Of a stretch of 40,418 nt of DNA, positions 1 through 8,189 are shown one piece after another. The stretch is from NCBI GenBank assembly GCA_902799385.1, contig CADCAK010000025.1:1-40418 (forward strand), in the 5' to 3' direction. Made by a program: the position numbers and the translations under genes. Origin of the DNA: an uncultured bacterium (GTDB lineage: Bacteria; Verrucomicrobiota; Kiritimatiellia; RFP12; UBA1067). The notes under the pieces were generated by a model. The model was not told where the DNA came from, did no database searches, and saw nothing but the letters and a program-made list of their open reading frames with translations. The first letter of the stretch is position 1, and every line of letters starts with the position of its first letter.

Positions 1-701
1 AAGAAGAACACCGACTTGATGCCGCGCTTCTTCATGTCGGCAAGGGCTCCCGAGCGCTTGAGCGCGGCGAGAAGGCCGCCGTGGCCGTCGGGGCTCATGA
101 AGACGTGGCCGGGCGCGTCCATGATAATCTTGCCGTCTTGCGTCATTCCGGGCCACATGCCCTGGGTGAAGAAGAACACGTCATTCGGGTTGAGACCGAA
201 GTATCCGTTCTCCTCGAAGCAGCGGATAGTCGCCTCGTTGTTGGCCTCGCTCGTCATCACGTAGAACGGGATCGTGCGACCGTAGCGGATGGTGCGCGCG
301 AGGATCTTGCGGGCGTGGAAGTAGAAAAGCGGCGCGCCGGTGATCGGGCCGATGGAGTAGCAGCCCTTGGGGCCGTCGTAGCCGAGGCGCGAGCCCTGGC
401 CGCCGGCGACGAGAAGCGCGGCGACGCGGCCGGCCTTAAGCTCCTTCTCTCCGAGCGCGACGGCATCGGCAAGCTTCCTGCCCTTGAGGACGGCGACCTT
501 CGGGGCCTTGCCCTTCGAGTTGTCGATTGCGGTCGTGCCGGCCTTAAGCGCCTTCTGGCAGTAGGCAAGGCTCTTCGGATCGATTTTCCCGACCTGTTCA
601 AGGAGGGCGTTCTGCCCCTTCTTAGAAAGCTTGTCCCACCAGGCGAGGACATGTCCCTGTCCGCACTTGTCGAGCATCTTCTTGGCCTCTGCGTAGTTCA
701 T
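1..701 (-). CDS. UDP-N-acetylhexosamine pyrophosphorylase-like UDP-sugar pyrophosphorylase (C-terminus cut by window edge)
   Basis: Only the first 233 codons are in the window; the reading frame runs open off the left edge. The start at 701 follows a clear AAGGAG Shine-Dalgarno site. The protein has a helical N-terminus and then the nucleotide-binding loop GGQGSRLG at residues 100-107, followed by PKG at 111-113. Further on come FYVMTSEANNEAT, NGYFGL and SPDGHGG. This order is that of the eukaryote-type UAP1/AGX family, which makes UDP-GlcNAc or UDP-GalNAc from UTP and the sugar 1-phosphate in the cytosol, rather than of bacterial GlmU. The family call is firm; the exact sugar is not, because the C-terminal sugar-binding part is missing. 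It lies 29 bases downstream of alr and has its own promoter inside the 3' end of alr, so it may be expressed both with the operon and alone. Confidence 0.85.
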   Translation of the reverse strand, partial: MNYAEAKKMLDKCGQGHVLAWWDKLSKKGQNALLEQVGKIDPKSLAYCQKALKAGTTAIDNSKGKAPKVAVLKGRKLADAVALGEKELKAGRVAALLVAGGQGSRLGYDGPKGCYSIGPITGAPLFYFHARKILARTIRYGRTIPFYVMTSEANNEATIRCFEENGYFGLNPNDVFFFTQGMWPGMTQDGKIIMDAPGHVFMSPDGHGGLLAALKRSGALADMKKRGIKSVFF

Positions 702-730
702 TTTTCTTCTCCTTGGTTTTTGACGTTAAA

Positions 731-1906
731 TCACCTCACGACGCGCTGGACGCGCGAGCCGAGTGAGCAAATTATATCATAAGCGTGCGTTCCCTTCAGC
801 AACGCCCAGTCGTCAGGCGTTATCGAGTCGCGCCCGCAGGAGCCGAAGCAGACCACCTCGTCGCCCGCCTTCACCCCAGGAACGTCCGACACGTCGACAG
901 TCGTATAGTCCATGGAAATGCGGCCTATTATCTTGCAGCGACGGCCGCCGATGAAGACGTGGCCGCGGTTCGTGAGCGCAAGCGGAAGCCCGTCGGCGTA
1001 GCCCGCCGAGATCGTCGCAACCTTCGTCGGCTGCGCGAGGCACCAGGTGCGCCCGTAGCCGAGCGTCGTGCCTGCGGGCAGTTCGCGCACCTGCGCGACG
1101 CGCGTCCTGAGGGAGAGGACCGGCTCGACATTCAGCGCCTTGCGGCCGTTCGGGTCGAAGCTGCCGTGAAGGTTGATGCCGGTCCTCACCATCGTGAACG
1201 GCGGTTTCGCAGTCTCCGGGAAGTTGTTGATCGCATCCGACGCGGCCATGTGGACCTTGCGGAACGAGATGCCCTCCTTCGCGCACGACGCGACTATCGA
1301 CTTGAAGAGCTTTATCTGCCGCTTCGTGAACGGGTCTTTCGGGTCGTACGCCATCGGGCAGTGCGAGAAGATTCCCTCGCAGTCGAGGTTCGGGAGCTTC
1401 CTCACGACGCGTATCGTCTCAAGCGCGTCCTTCGCGAGTATGCCGAGGCGGCCCATGCCGGTGTCGAGCTTGAAATGGACGCGCGCCATCTTCTTGGCGC
1501 GCTTAGCATCATCGCTTATGAGCTTCGCTGTCTTGATGTCGGTCACGGGGAGTATGACGCCCGCCTTCACCATAGGCGCGATTTCGTCAGGGAGTATCGA
1601 CGAGAGAATCTGCACGTCTGCGGCAAATCCGCCGCGCTTGAGGACCGAGAGAAGCTCGAGCGCCTCGAACGGTTCCGCAACGCCAAACTCGCGGCAGCCC
1701 GCCTCGGCGAGCGCCTTCGCGTATGCTCCGACGCCAAGCCCGTAGGCGTTCGCCTTGAGGACGGATAGGACGCGCATCGGCTTCACGTGCGCGACGATTT
1801 TCCTGTAATTCCTAACCAATGCGCCGAGATCGATCTCGACGCGCACGCGGCGTTTCAGCGCCTCGCGCCTTTCCCCATGCACGGCATTCCTGCAATCGTC
1901 TTTCAT
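731..1906 (-). CDS. alr: Alanine racemase
   Basis: This 391-residue protein is a fold-type III PLP enzyme that interconverts L- and D-alanine for peptidoglycan synthesis in the cytosol. The PLP lysine is K51 in the motif LKANAYGLG. The C-terminal domain carries ISMDYTTVD and ends in AYDIICSLGSRVQR, both typical of Alr. Its length is usual for the family. The chosen ATG at 1906 is preceded by GAGGAA at a good distance, and the gene starts 3 bases after the stop of the zinc-finger-like gene, so the two are probably translated from one mRNA. The N-terminus carries about 20 residues before the conserved VEIDLGAL block, so a later start cannot be excluded. Confidence 0.95.
   Translation of the reverse strand: MKDDCRNAVHGERREALKRRVRVEIDLGALVRNYRKIVAHVKPMRVLSVLKANAYGLGVGAYAKALAEAGCREFGVAEPFEALELLSVLKRGGFAADVQILSSILPDEIAPMVKAGVILPVTDIKTAKLISDDAKRAKKMARVHFKLDTGMGRLGILAKDALETIRVVRKLPNLDCEGIFSHCPMAYDPKDPFTKRQIKLFKSIVASCAKEGISFRKVHMAASDAINNFPETAKPPFTMVRTGINLHGSFDPNGRKALNVEPVLSLRTRVAQVRELPAGTTLGYGRTWCLAQPTKVATISAGYADGLPLALTNRGHVFIGGRRCKIIGRISMDYTTVDVSDVPGVKAGDEVVCFGSCGRDSITPDDWALLKGTHAYDIICSLGSRVQRVVR
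771..779 (-). promoter_or_regulatory. Extended -10 promoter (TGATATAAT) inside the alr 3' end
   Basis: On the minus strand the sequence TGATATAAT ends 69 bases before the start of the UDP-sugar pyrophosphorylase gene. It matches the extended -10 element seen before most operons here, but lies within the coding sequence of alr, so it would be an internal operon promoter. Confidence 0.5.
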
Positions 1907-1909
1907 TTC

Positions 1910-2446
1910 CTACGATTCCTCTTCCTTGGCGACTTCGCCGAGGGTCTTAGTGCCCGAGAGGAGCGCGACTACCTGGCCTTGCACTTCGGCGAGGTTCTCA
2001 AGCCGGAGGCGGGGGTCGAGGATGACGAAGGTGTCGCCCTGCTTGCGGTCTTCGTAGACGCGGCGTATCTTGCCGTCGTCAAGCTCCTTCGCGTCTCGCT
2101 CGACGAGTATCTTCGAGCGTTCGAGCATCACGGCGAGGACGTATACGACGTTCTTCATCGCGGGGTCGTCGAGGGTGACAAGCTGCCTGAGAAGTTCGCC
2201 CGCGTCCTCCTTCTTGAGCGGCTCCTTCTTCTCTTCCTTCACCGGCGCGAAGTATACGCCGTCCCACTGCGAAAAAGGCTCCCAGTCGCGCTCGGCGGTC
2301 TTCCAGCACTCCGGGTGGCAGTCGAAGCGCTCGTACCCCTCGGGCGTCTCCTTGAGCGCGCTCACGACCGGCGCGCGGTCGACGAGCGGCTTCTGGCAGA
2401 GGCTGCAAACATGGCCGCGGGACCTGATGTTCCATTCCTGTGACAT
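1910..2446 (-). CDS. Conserved hypothetical protein with N-terminal zinc-finger-like cysteines
   Basis: I do not recognise a named family. The 178-residue product begins with Cys14-x2-Cys17 and, about 25 residues later, Cys43-His44-x2-Cys47, a spacing compatible with one structural zinc site. A lysine- and glutamate-rich linker follows at about residues 69-82, then a helical region with LLRQLVTLDDP and LAVMLERSKIL, and an acidic C-terminus. There is no signal peptide or membrane segment, so it should be cytosolic. The start at 2446 has GGGGA upstream. It sits 2 bases after the pseudouridine synthase gene and 3 bases before alr, hence in the same operon. A role in RNA or ribosome function would be a guess from context only. 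Confidence 0.75.
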   Translation of the reverse strand: MSQEWNIRSRGHVCSLCQKPLVDRAPVVSALKETPEGYERFDCHPECWKTAERDWEPFSQWDGVYFAPVKEEKKEPLKKEDAGELLRQLVTLDDPAMKNVVYVLAVMLERSKILVERDAKELDDGKIRRVYEDRKQGDTFVILDPRLRLENLAEVQGQVVALLSGTKTLGEVAKEEES

Positions 2447-2448
2447 GG

Positions 2449-3366
2449 CTATTTCCCCATTCCGAAAAGCTTCAACGCCGCCCTGAAGTCAGCCGGAAGC
2501 GGCGAGTGTACCGATATCTCGACGCCGCGCGCCAGCGGATGCGGCAGCGTCATGGTGGACGCGTGGAGCATCTGGCGCGGGACGCGCATGAGCCGCGGGT
2601 CGCGCGCGTTCTTCAGCCCGAACACCCTGTCGCCCACTATCGGGAAGCGCAGCGACGCGAGGTGGCGGCGAATCTGGTTCGTGCGGCCAGTGTCTATGCG
2701 GACCCTCAGGAAGCTCGCGTCCGCAGACTTCGCCTCCCTCGTCACGCGGGAGACGGCGCTCTGCCCATCAAGCGGAGTGTCGACGAGCCGGTGCGCAAAC
2801 TTGAACTCGCCCACGACCACGGCGTGGTAGATCTTCGCGACGGCATGCGTCTTGAATTCCTCTATCGCCGCCTCGAGCGCAGCGTGGTTCTTGGCGAACA
2901 TGAGGCACCCGGTCGTGTCACGGTCGAGGCGGTGAACCGCCTCCAACGTCGGGACCTTCTCCTGCTCGCGCAGTATCGCCTCGACGCTCTTTGGGTCGTC
3001 GCAAGAGACGAGCCCGGCGGGCTTGTCGCACACGAGATAGTTGTCGTCCTGCCAAAGAACCCTGACATGACGCTTTGCGGGGAGCGCGCGGGGCGCCGCA
3101 CCTTCGCGCGGGCTCTGCGCCGACTGGCGCTGTGCGCCCTTCACGACCGCCGAGGGAACCTCGACGAGATCGCCCGTCTTGAGCGCATAGCGCGCAATCC
3201 ACACGCACTTGCGGTTGACCCAGACACTGCGCCCGTCTATCGCCGCCTTCGCCGCGCGGCGGGAGAGCGCGAACTTGAGGACGAGGAAATCCTGCAGGAG
3301 CTTGGGGTCCGGCTTGTTGACGGAGAGGGAGACGATGCCCGCGGAATGCTGGTAGGGGCGGCGCAT
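2449..3366 (-). CDS. RluA/RluD-family RNA pseudouridine synthase
   Basis: The 305-residue product would isomerise uridine to pseudouridine in rRNA or tRNA. An S4-like RNA-binding domain spans about residues 20-70. The catalytic domain carries HRLDRDTTG at 145-153, with D148 the expected catalytic aspartate. The region around RTNQIRRHLA and FPIVGDRVFG completes the family signature. An upstream in-frame ATG at 3462 exists, but the extra residues would overlap the PAS gene and look unlike protein; the ATG at 3366 starts 4 bases after the PAS stop and has AAGG upstream, so I chose it. Which uridine is modified cannot be read from the sequence. It is the second gene of the PAS-to-alr operon. Confidence 0.9.
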   Translation of the reverse strand: MRRPYQHSAGIVSLSVNKPDPKLLQDFLVLKFALSRRAAKAAIDGRSVWVNRKCVWIARYALKTGDLVEVPSAVVKGAQRQSAQSPREGAAPRALPAKRHVRVLWQDDNYLVCDKPAGLVSCDDPKSVEAILREQEKVPTLEAVHRLDRDTTGCLMFAKNHAALEAAIEEFKTHAVAKIYHAVVVGEFKFAHRLVDTPLDGQSAVSRVTREAKSADASFLRVRIDTGRTNQIRRHLASLRFPIVGDRVFGLKNARDPRLMRVPRQMLHASTMTLPHPLARGVEISVHSPLPADFRAALKLFGMGK

Positions 3367-3370
3367 CGCG

Positions 3371-4081
3371 TCAGACCTTGATGACGCTACCGACCACTCC
3401 CTGGCACTTGTGGCCGAGCATGTTTGGCGCAAGGACGACCTCGACTTCCTCCTGGTCTTCATCGCCTTCGGCGACGATGCCGGTCACGGTCGTCTCGCCC
3501 GCGAGCGCCTTCTTGAAGTTCTCGGGAAGCGGGTCGTCGGACATGAATTCCGCGAAGGTGTGAGTGCGGGCGTCGTCTTCGTCCTTGAGGTCGAACATTT
3601 CGCAGAACGCCGTGTTGCACTCGCGGATGTTGCCGTCGGCGTCGCAAGCGAAAAGAGCGCACTGCGCGACCTGGAAGGCATTGGCCTTCGCGCGGAGCAT
3701 GTTGTTGATGCGGCGGCGGCGCTCGGTGTTGCGAACGGTGAAGACGAGGTCGCCCGGGTCCATCAGGTCGATTATCGAGACCGTCACCTCGCAGGAGAAC
3801 TTCGAGCCGTCCTTGTTGAGGCCGTTCGCGTCGATCATCATGTGGCGGTCGCCTTCGAGCCCGCGGCGTATGCGCTGGACTATCTCGGGCGCGAGCCCGG
3901 GGATGTAGAAGGAAATCGGCCTGTCGATCACCTCGTCCTGGGTGTAGCCGAAGTGCTCCTCGGCCCTGGGGTTGACCTCGATGATGTGGCCGTTCGGGTC
4001 GGTTATGACTACGGCATCGTACATTCCGGCCAGGAACTGGCGGAAGAGCGACTTGCGGTCTTTAGGCACGAATAGCGGCAT
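3371..4081 (-). CDS. Tandem PAS-domain protein without an output domain
   Basis: The 236-residue cytosolic protein contains two PAS-like domains, about residues 12-120 (with VVITDPNGHIIEVNP and FGYTQDEVIDRP) and about 132-230 (with ALFACDADGNIRECN). No kinase, cyclase, HTH or phosphodiesterase domain follows. It could sense a small ligand or redox state and act through a partner, or simply be an adaptor; nothing here identifies the ligand. It is the first gene of a five-gene operon leading to alr and the UDP-sugar pyrophosphorylase. An extended -10 ends only 10 bases before the ATG and there is no Shine-Dalgarno site in between, so its mRNA is predicted to be nearly leaderless. Confidence 0.85.
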   Translation of the reverse strand: MPLFVPKDRKSLFRQFLAGMYDAVVITDPNGHIIEVNPRAEEHFGYTQDEVIDRPISFYIPGLAPEIVQRIRRGLEGDRHMMIDANGLNKDGSKFSCEVTVSIIDLMDPGDLVFTVRNTERRRRINNMLRAKANAFQVAQCALFACDADGNIRECNTAFCEMFDLKDEDDARTHTFAEFMSDDPLPENFKKALAGETTVTGIVAEGDEDQEEVEVVLAPNMLGHKCQGVVGSVIKV

Positions 4082-4091
4082 GTTGGCTAGT

Positions 4092-4100
4092 ATTATATCA
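4092..4100 (-). promoter_or_regulatory. Extended -10 promoter (TGATATAAT), leaderless type, for the PAS operon
   Basis: TGATATAAT on the minus strand lies between the queA stop (4103) and the PAS gene. Ten bases separate it from the ATG, so transcription starting about 7 bases downstream of the -10 would leave a leader of about 3 bases. Confidence 0.65.
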
Positions 4101-4102
4101 AA

Positions 4103-5212
4103 TTAGACGATGAGCATGCAATCGCCGTATGAAAAGAACATGTAGTTGTTTCTCACGGCGAGGGCATAGGAACATAGGACCCGCTCGCGGCCTGCGAGCG
4201 CCGAAATCATCATCAGGAGCGTGGACTGCGGAAGGTGGAAGTTCGTAAGCATGCAGTCGCACACGCGGAATCTGTACGGCGGATAGATGAATATGTCGCT
4301 CGCGCCAGACCCCGCCTCGACGACGCGTCCGTTCCTCCCGTCCACTGCGGCGGCGACGGTTTCGAGCGTCCTGACCGTAGTCGAGCCGACGCAGAAGACA
4401 CGGCCTCCTCGCGCCTTGCACTCGTTGATCGCCTCGGCCGTCTCGGGCGGAACGGTAAACGCCTCGAAGTCCATGTGGTGGTCTTCGATGTTGTCGGCCT
4501 TCACCGGGCGAAAGGTGCCGGGTCCGACATGGAGCGTGACGGCGACGCGCCTTACGCCCTTCGCGTCGAGCGCGGCAAAGATCTCGGGCGTGAAGTGAAG
4601 CCCCGCAGTCGGCGCGGCCACCGAGCCGACCTCGCGCGCGTAGATTGTCTGGTAGCGCTCGCGGTCTTCCTTCTCCTCCTCGGCCGTTCCCTCGCGCTTA
4701 ACGTAGGGCGGGACAGGCGTGCGGCCGAACTCGTCGAGAAGGTCCATGAGCGGACGGTCGCATGAAAACTCCACCTGCCACATGCCGATGCCGGAAAGCG
4801 GCTTCAGAAGCGTCGCCTTGAGCTCGCCTGCGGGCCCGAACGAGGCGATCTGCCCCTCGCGGCACTTGCGCCCCGAGCCGATTATGCAGTTCCAGCGGAG
4901 CGAATCGGTCCCAGCCGTCATGCTCGGCCGCTCATCGTCGGCGTCCATCGGCGCGGCGTTTACCATCAGAAGCTCGATTGCACCGTGCGTGTCAGGCCAC
5001 TCGCCGATGAGCCGCGCTGGAAACACCTTGGTGTCGTTCACGACGAGCAGGTCGTTCGCCGTGATGTACTCGACTATGTCGGCGATATGCCTGTGCTCGA
5101 CGATGCCCGTCGCGCGGTGGAGCACCATCATCTTCTCGGTGCCCCGCCTTTCGGCGGGATGCTGCGCTATCAGCCGTTCGGGAAGCGGATACCAAAACTG
5201 CCTTGTCTTCAT
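4103..5212 (-). CDS. queA: S-adenosylmethionine:tRNA ribosyltransferase-isomerase QueA
   Basis: QueA transfers the ribosyl group of SAM to 7-aminomethyl-7-deazaguanine in tRNA, making epoxyqueuosine at the wobble position. The 369-residue product shows the family blocks LIAQHPAERRGTEKMMVL, NDTKVFPARL, VPPYVKR, AAPTAGLHFT and the C-terminal LTNFHLPQSTLLMMISA. An ATG at 5224 is possible, but the ATG at 5212 overlaps the rsgA stop as TAATG and has GGAGG 5-6 bases upstream, so translational coupling to rsgA is likely. It is the last gene of the operon that starts with the MurU-AmgK fusion. No other queuosine gene is in the window. Confidence 0.96.
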   Translation of the reverse strand: MKTRQFWYPLPERLIAQHPAERRGTEKMMVLHRATGIVEHRHIADIVEYITANDLLVVNDTKVFPARLIGEWPDTHGAIELLMVNAAPMDADDERPSMTAGTDSLRWNCIIGSGRKCREGQIASFGPAGELKATLLKPLSGIGMWQVEFSCDRPLMDLLDEFGRTPVPPYVKREGTAEEEKEDRERYQTIYAREVGSVAAPTAGLHFTPEIFAALDAKGVRRVAVTLHVGPGTFRPVKADNIEDHHMDFEAFTVPPETAEAINECKARGGRVFCVGSTTVRTLETVAAAVDGRNGRVVEAGSGASDIFIYPPYRFRVCDCMLTNFHLPQSTLLMMISALAGRERVLCSYALAVRNNYMFFSYGDCMLIV

Positions 5213-6090
5213 TACTTCCTCCAACGGTGGGTCGAGACGCCCTTGGCCACTATCTGGTCGGCCTCGCCAACCATGCCTATCTCCCTGACGCCAGGGGTGT
5301 CAATCACCATCGCCCCCGACGGCAGCATGACGAGCTCGCGACTCGTCGTCGTGTGGCGGCCCTTCCCAGACCACTCCTGTATCTCCCGCGTCGCGGCCCA
5401 CTCCTCGCCCGCGAGCGTGTTGAGGAGCGTAGACTTGCCTACGCCCGACGAACCGACGAAGGCAAGAGTCTTGCCAGGGGCAGCGTATTCCCTCACAGCC
5501 TCCATCCCCTCGCCGGTAAGCGAAGATACCTTTAGAAGCTGCGCACGGCCCGCTATCGTCTCGACGAGTTCGTCGACGAACGCTCCGTCTCCGTCGCGCC
5601 AGAGGTCGGCCTTGGTGAGCACGACGACCGCCTCGCCTTCGCCGATGTCCTCGGCAAGCGCAAGATACCGGTCGATCCTCGCCGTCGAGAAGTCCTCGTT
5701 GAGCGACATCATTATGAAAAGCGTGTCGAAGTTGACGGCGAGCGTTTGCGAGGTGCGGCGCGCTGCGGGGTCGCGGCGCTCGAAATGCGAGAAACGCGGC
5801 AGGACCTCGAGTATCATCGAGTCGCCCTGCGCGTTGTGGCGGAACCTAACGAAGTCGCCGGTGATGGGCCTTGGCGGCTCGGACGCCTGGCGCTCGGACC
5901 TCTTTGCGCCCTTCATGTCGTCGGGGGCGGCCGTCTTCATGCGGCCGAACGCGGACTTCTTCTTGCGTGCGAGTATCTCGCCCTCGGCCTCGTTGCAGAC
6001 AAGGTGGTAGTAGTCGCCGTGCGCGCTCACGATGCGCCCGATGCCGGGCTCGACGGCTCCCCGCCAGCCGAATCTCTCTATGCGGGTCAC
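5212..6090 (-). CDS. rsgA: Ribosome-associated GTPase RsgA, lacking the C-terminal zinc domain
   Basis: RsgA is a circularly permuted GTPase that helps late assembly of the 30S ribosomal subunit. The 292-residue product has an OB-fold-like N-terminus, then G4 (TKAD, 159-162), G1 (GSSGVGKST, 213-221), the switch region KGRHTTT and G3 (DTPG, 264-267), in the permuted order typical of the family. Only 25 residues follow DTPG. Usual RsgA proteins continue with a zinc-binding domain bearing a CxxxxC-type Cys/His cluster, and here no cysteine follows the G domain. The stop overlaps the queA ATG, leaving no room for the missing domain in another frame. The N-terminal part also carries a basic insert around residues 42-70. 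The start overlaps the end of the 700-residue gene as ATGA. Confidence 0.93.
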   Translation of the reverse strand: MTRIERFGWRGAVEPGIGRIVSAHGDYYHLVCNEAEGEILARKKKSAFGRMKTAAPDDMKGAKRSERQASEPPRPITGDFVRFRHNAQGDSMILEVLPRFSHFERRDPAARRTSQTLAVNFDTLFIMMSLNEDFSTARIDRYLALAEDIGEGEAVVVLTKADLWRDGDGAFVDELVETIAGRAQLLKVSSLTGEGMEAVREYAAPGKTLAFVGSSGVGKSTLLNTLAGEEWAATREIQEWSGKGRHTTTSRELVMLPSGAMVIDTPGVREIGMVGEADQIVAKGVSTHRWRK

Positions 6091-8189
6091 GACTCCGCGA
6101 TACCTTCACCGCCTGCCGAGGCCTCGCCCTCGACAAGTGCGACCTTTTCCATGAATAGCCGCCTCAGGATCGGCATGCGCCGCTCCTGGCGCTCCAGCGA
6201 CCATAGGACGAACGCCCACTTCCGCTCGAAGTCGTATACCCCCGGAAGCGACGGCCTGAAGCCTTCGAACTCCTCGCGCCTCACGGAAAGCTGCCACGCA
6301 AGCGCATGCGTCCTGTACTCGAAGCCACCCATGAACCTCTCCGCGACCTCGGCCATCGTCACGGCGTGGCGCCTCTGGTATATCTTCAGCGCATGGGCGA
6401 AGTTGCCGAGGTAGAAGTTAGCGAGCGCAAGCAGGTTCTCGTCGGTGAACGAGAGGTCGGGCCATCCGAAGCTACCGCGCACGGAGCACGTCGCAACGCC
6501 CTTCGGGACGATGCGCTGGCGGATGATGTCGTATTCAAACTCGTATATCTCCTTGCCTACGCCGTACAGCGGGGACTGCGTCGCGGGGTCGAACTTCTTC
6601 ATCGCCATGTTCTGCGCGGCAGCGTCGCCCATCAGCGTCGCGAGCCCGAGGACGACGTCCTTCTCCTCGACCGAGGCGTCGTCGGCGTTGCAGAAGTAGT
6701 TCGCGGGAATCGACTCCATCGGCTCACCCTCGCAGCGCTCGCGGATGTAGAAGTCCAGCGGCCTGCGCCCCTTGTGCGGACGGCGCCTCAGGAGTAGGTA
6801 GTTGGCGCTCAGCGAAATCCCCAGCGCCCTCAGCGCGCCTATGCGCGCGAGCATGTAGCTACCGTAGCCACGGCGGGCGCTCGAAAGCCTCTTCTCTATC
6901 AGGCTCTTCTCGATCGGGCTGCGGTTGGTCCTGTAGACGATTTCGCGCGTCTTGCCCTTGCCGATGGGCACGTCCTCGGTCTCGCGTATCTCGTAGACAT
7001 TCGCGTAGACGACGATCTCGTCCTTCGACATGAGCCCGCGCAGGTTGGAGAGGAGAACTTCGCTGCGGTCGTCCGCCCCCGGGTGCATCACCGCCCGCCC
7101 GCCGACGTAGGTCGCGCCGGGGAGCGCCGTGCGGCGGTCGTCGAACGCGGGGGTCGAGCCCTCGCCCGCCACGGCGTATATCTCGCCCGTGATGTACATG
7201 TAAAGCGTCTCGATGAACGCGCCAGATGTCTCGTCGGCGAACTCGGGGCGCGTCAGCAACGACTCGTAGAGCGAGATTATCTCCTGCGTCTTCTGGATGA
7301 CGCCGAGCTGGCCGAGCCGCCCGAGCGCGACGGACTCCATGAGGCGCTCAAGCTCAGGTATCAGCTTCTCCAGCGCGACGCCGCGCCTCAGGCCGAAGAG
7401 CTCGATCTCGTGGTGGCCCCGGAACTTCGGCATGCGGCAGAACGAGCACGGCTGGCCCTCGTAGACCGAGACGAGCTCCTTCACGCCGCGCACGAACTCG
7501 GCGGGGTCGTCCTGCGCAAGGGCGGCGAACCTGCGGAGTTCGGGGAACGAGAGGAAGTGGACGCCCCGCGCGGAATGGTAGTAGTTGAGCTTCGTCGCGA
7601 TGCGCTTCCTGGAGCCGGCGAGCGCGACTTTCATCTCTGTCTCCGTCCAGGCGAGCGGCTTCACGCGCCACTCCTGACCAAGTTCGCGGTAATGCGCGAG
7701 CGTCATCTCGTTCCTGTCGCCCATCACGATGTCGTTCATCGCGAAGCCCGCCGTCCCGAGCAGCCACCCGTCGGCGGCGTAGAGCTTCGCCGAGGGGACG
7801 TCGCGCTGCGAGATCTCTATCGTCTCGTTCACGACATTTGCGCAGAGGATGCAATGCATCAGCACATCGCCGCGACGAGAGGACGGGAGGCGCGATATCT
7901 TCCAGAAGCGGCCGTCGAGAAGCGGGAACGCGGCGACGGAGTGGTTGCCGGTCGTCATCGTGAACACGCGGCCGACCTTGCCGTGCCTCAGGTCGCGCTT
8001 CTCGGCGACGAGGACGCTCGGCCTCTCGCCGAGGTGGGTGGATATGCCCTTCTCGAAGATGAACGTGTCGTCGCCGACGTCCCATGCGCGGAACACGCGC
8101 TCGCGGCCCATGGCAACGGTCTTCACACAGCCGGGGCGGCGGACGCCCGCCTTGCAGACACGGCGGAGAAACTGGCGGATCGCGCTCAT
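6087..8189 (-). CDS. Large conserved hypothetical protein (700 residues)
   Basis: I do not recognise this family. The protein has no signal peptide and no clear membrane segment, so it should be cytosolic. Visible features are a pair of CxxC motifs (CILC near residue 112 and CSFC near 251) that could bind a metal, a basic arginine-rich segment around LLLRRRPHKGRRPLDF, and a late block KFDPATQSPLYGVGKEIYEF followed by SFGWPDLSFTDENL that looks conserved and enzyme-like. It overlaps the MurU-AmgK gene upstream and rsgA downstream by 4 bases each (ATGA), so it belongs to that operon and is probably translated in step with them. A link to cell-wall sugar recycling is suggested only by position. 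Confidence 0.8.
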   Translation of the reverse strand: MSAIRQFLRRVCKAGVRRPGCVKTVAMGRERVFRAWDVGDDTFIFEKGISTHLGERPSVLVAEKRDLRHGKVGRVFTMTTGNHSVAAFPLLDGRFWKISRLPSSRRGDVLMHCILCANVVNETIEISQRDVPSAKLYAADGWLLGTAGFAMNDIVMGDRNEMTLAHYRELGQEWRVKPLAWTETEMKVALAGSRKRIATKLNYYHSARGVHFLSFPELRRFAALAQDDPAEFVRGVKELVSVYEGQPCSFCRMPKFRGHHEIELFGLRRGVALEKLIPELERLMESVALGRLGQLGVIQKTQEIISLYESLLTRPEFADETSGAFIETLYMYITGEIYAVAGEGSTPAFDDRRTALPGATYVGGRAVMHPGADDRSEVLLSNLRGLMSKDEIVVYANVYEIRETEDVPIGKGKTREIVYRTNRSPIEKSLIEKRLSSARRGYGSYMLARIGALRALGISLSANYLLLRRRPHKGRRPLDFYIRERCEGEPMESIPANYFCNADDASVEEKDVVLGLATLMGDAAAQNMAMKKFDPATQSPLYGVGKEIYEFEYDIIRQRIVPKGVATCSVRGSFGWPDLSFTDENLLALANFYLGNFAHALKIYQRRHAVTMAEVAERFMGGFEYRTHALAWQLSVRREEFEGFRPSLPGVYDFERKWAFVLWSLERQERRMPILRRLFMEKVALVEGEASAGGEGIAES

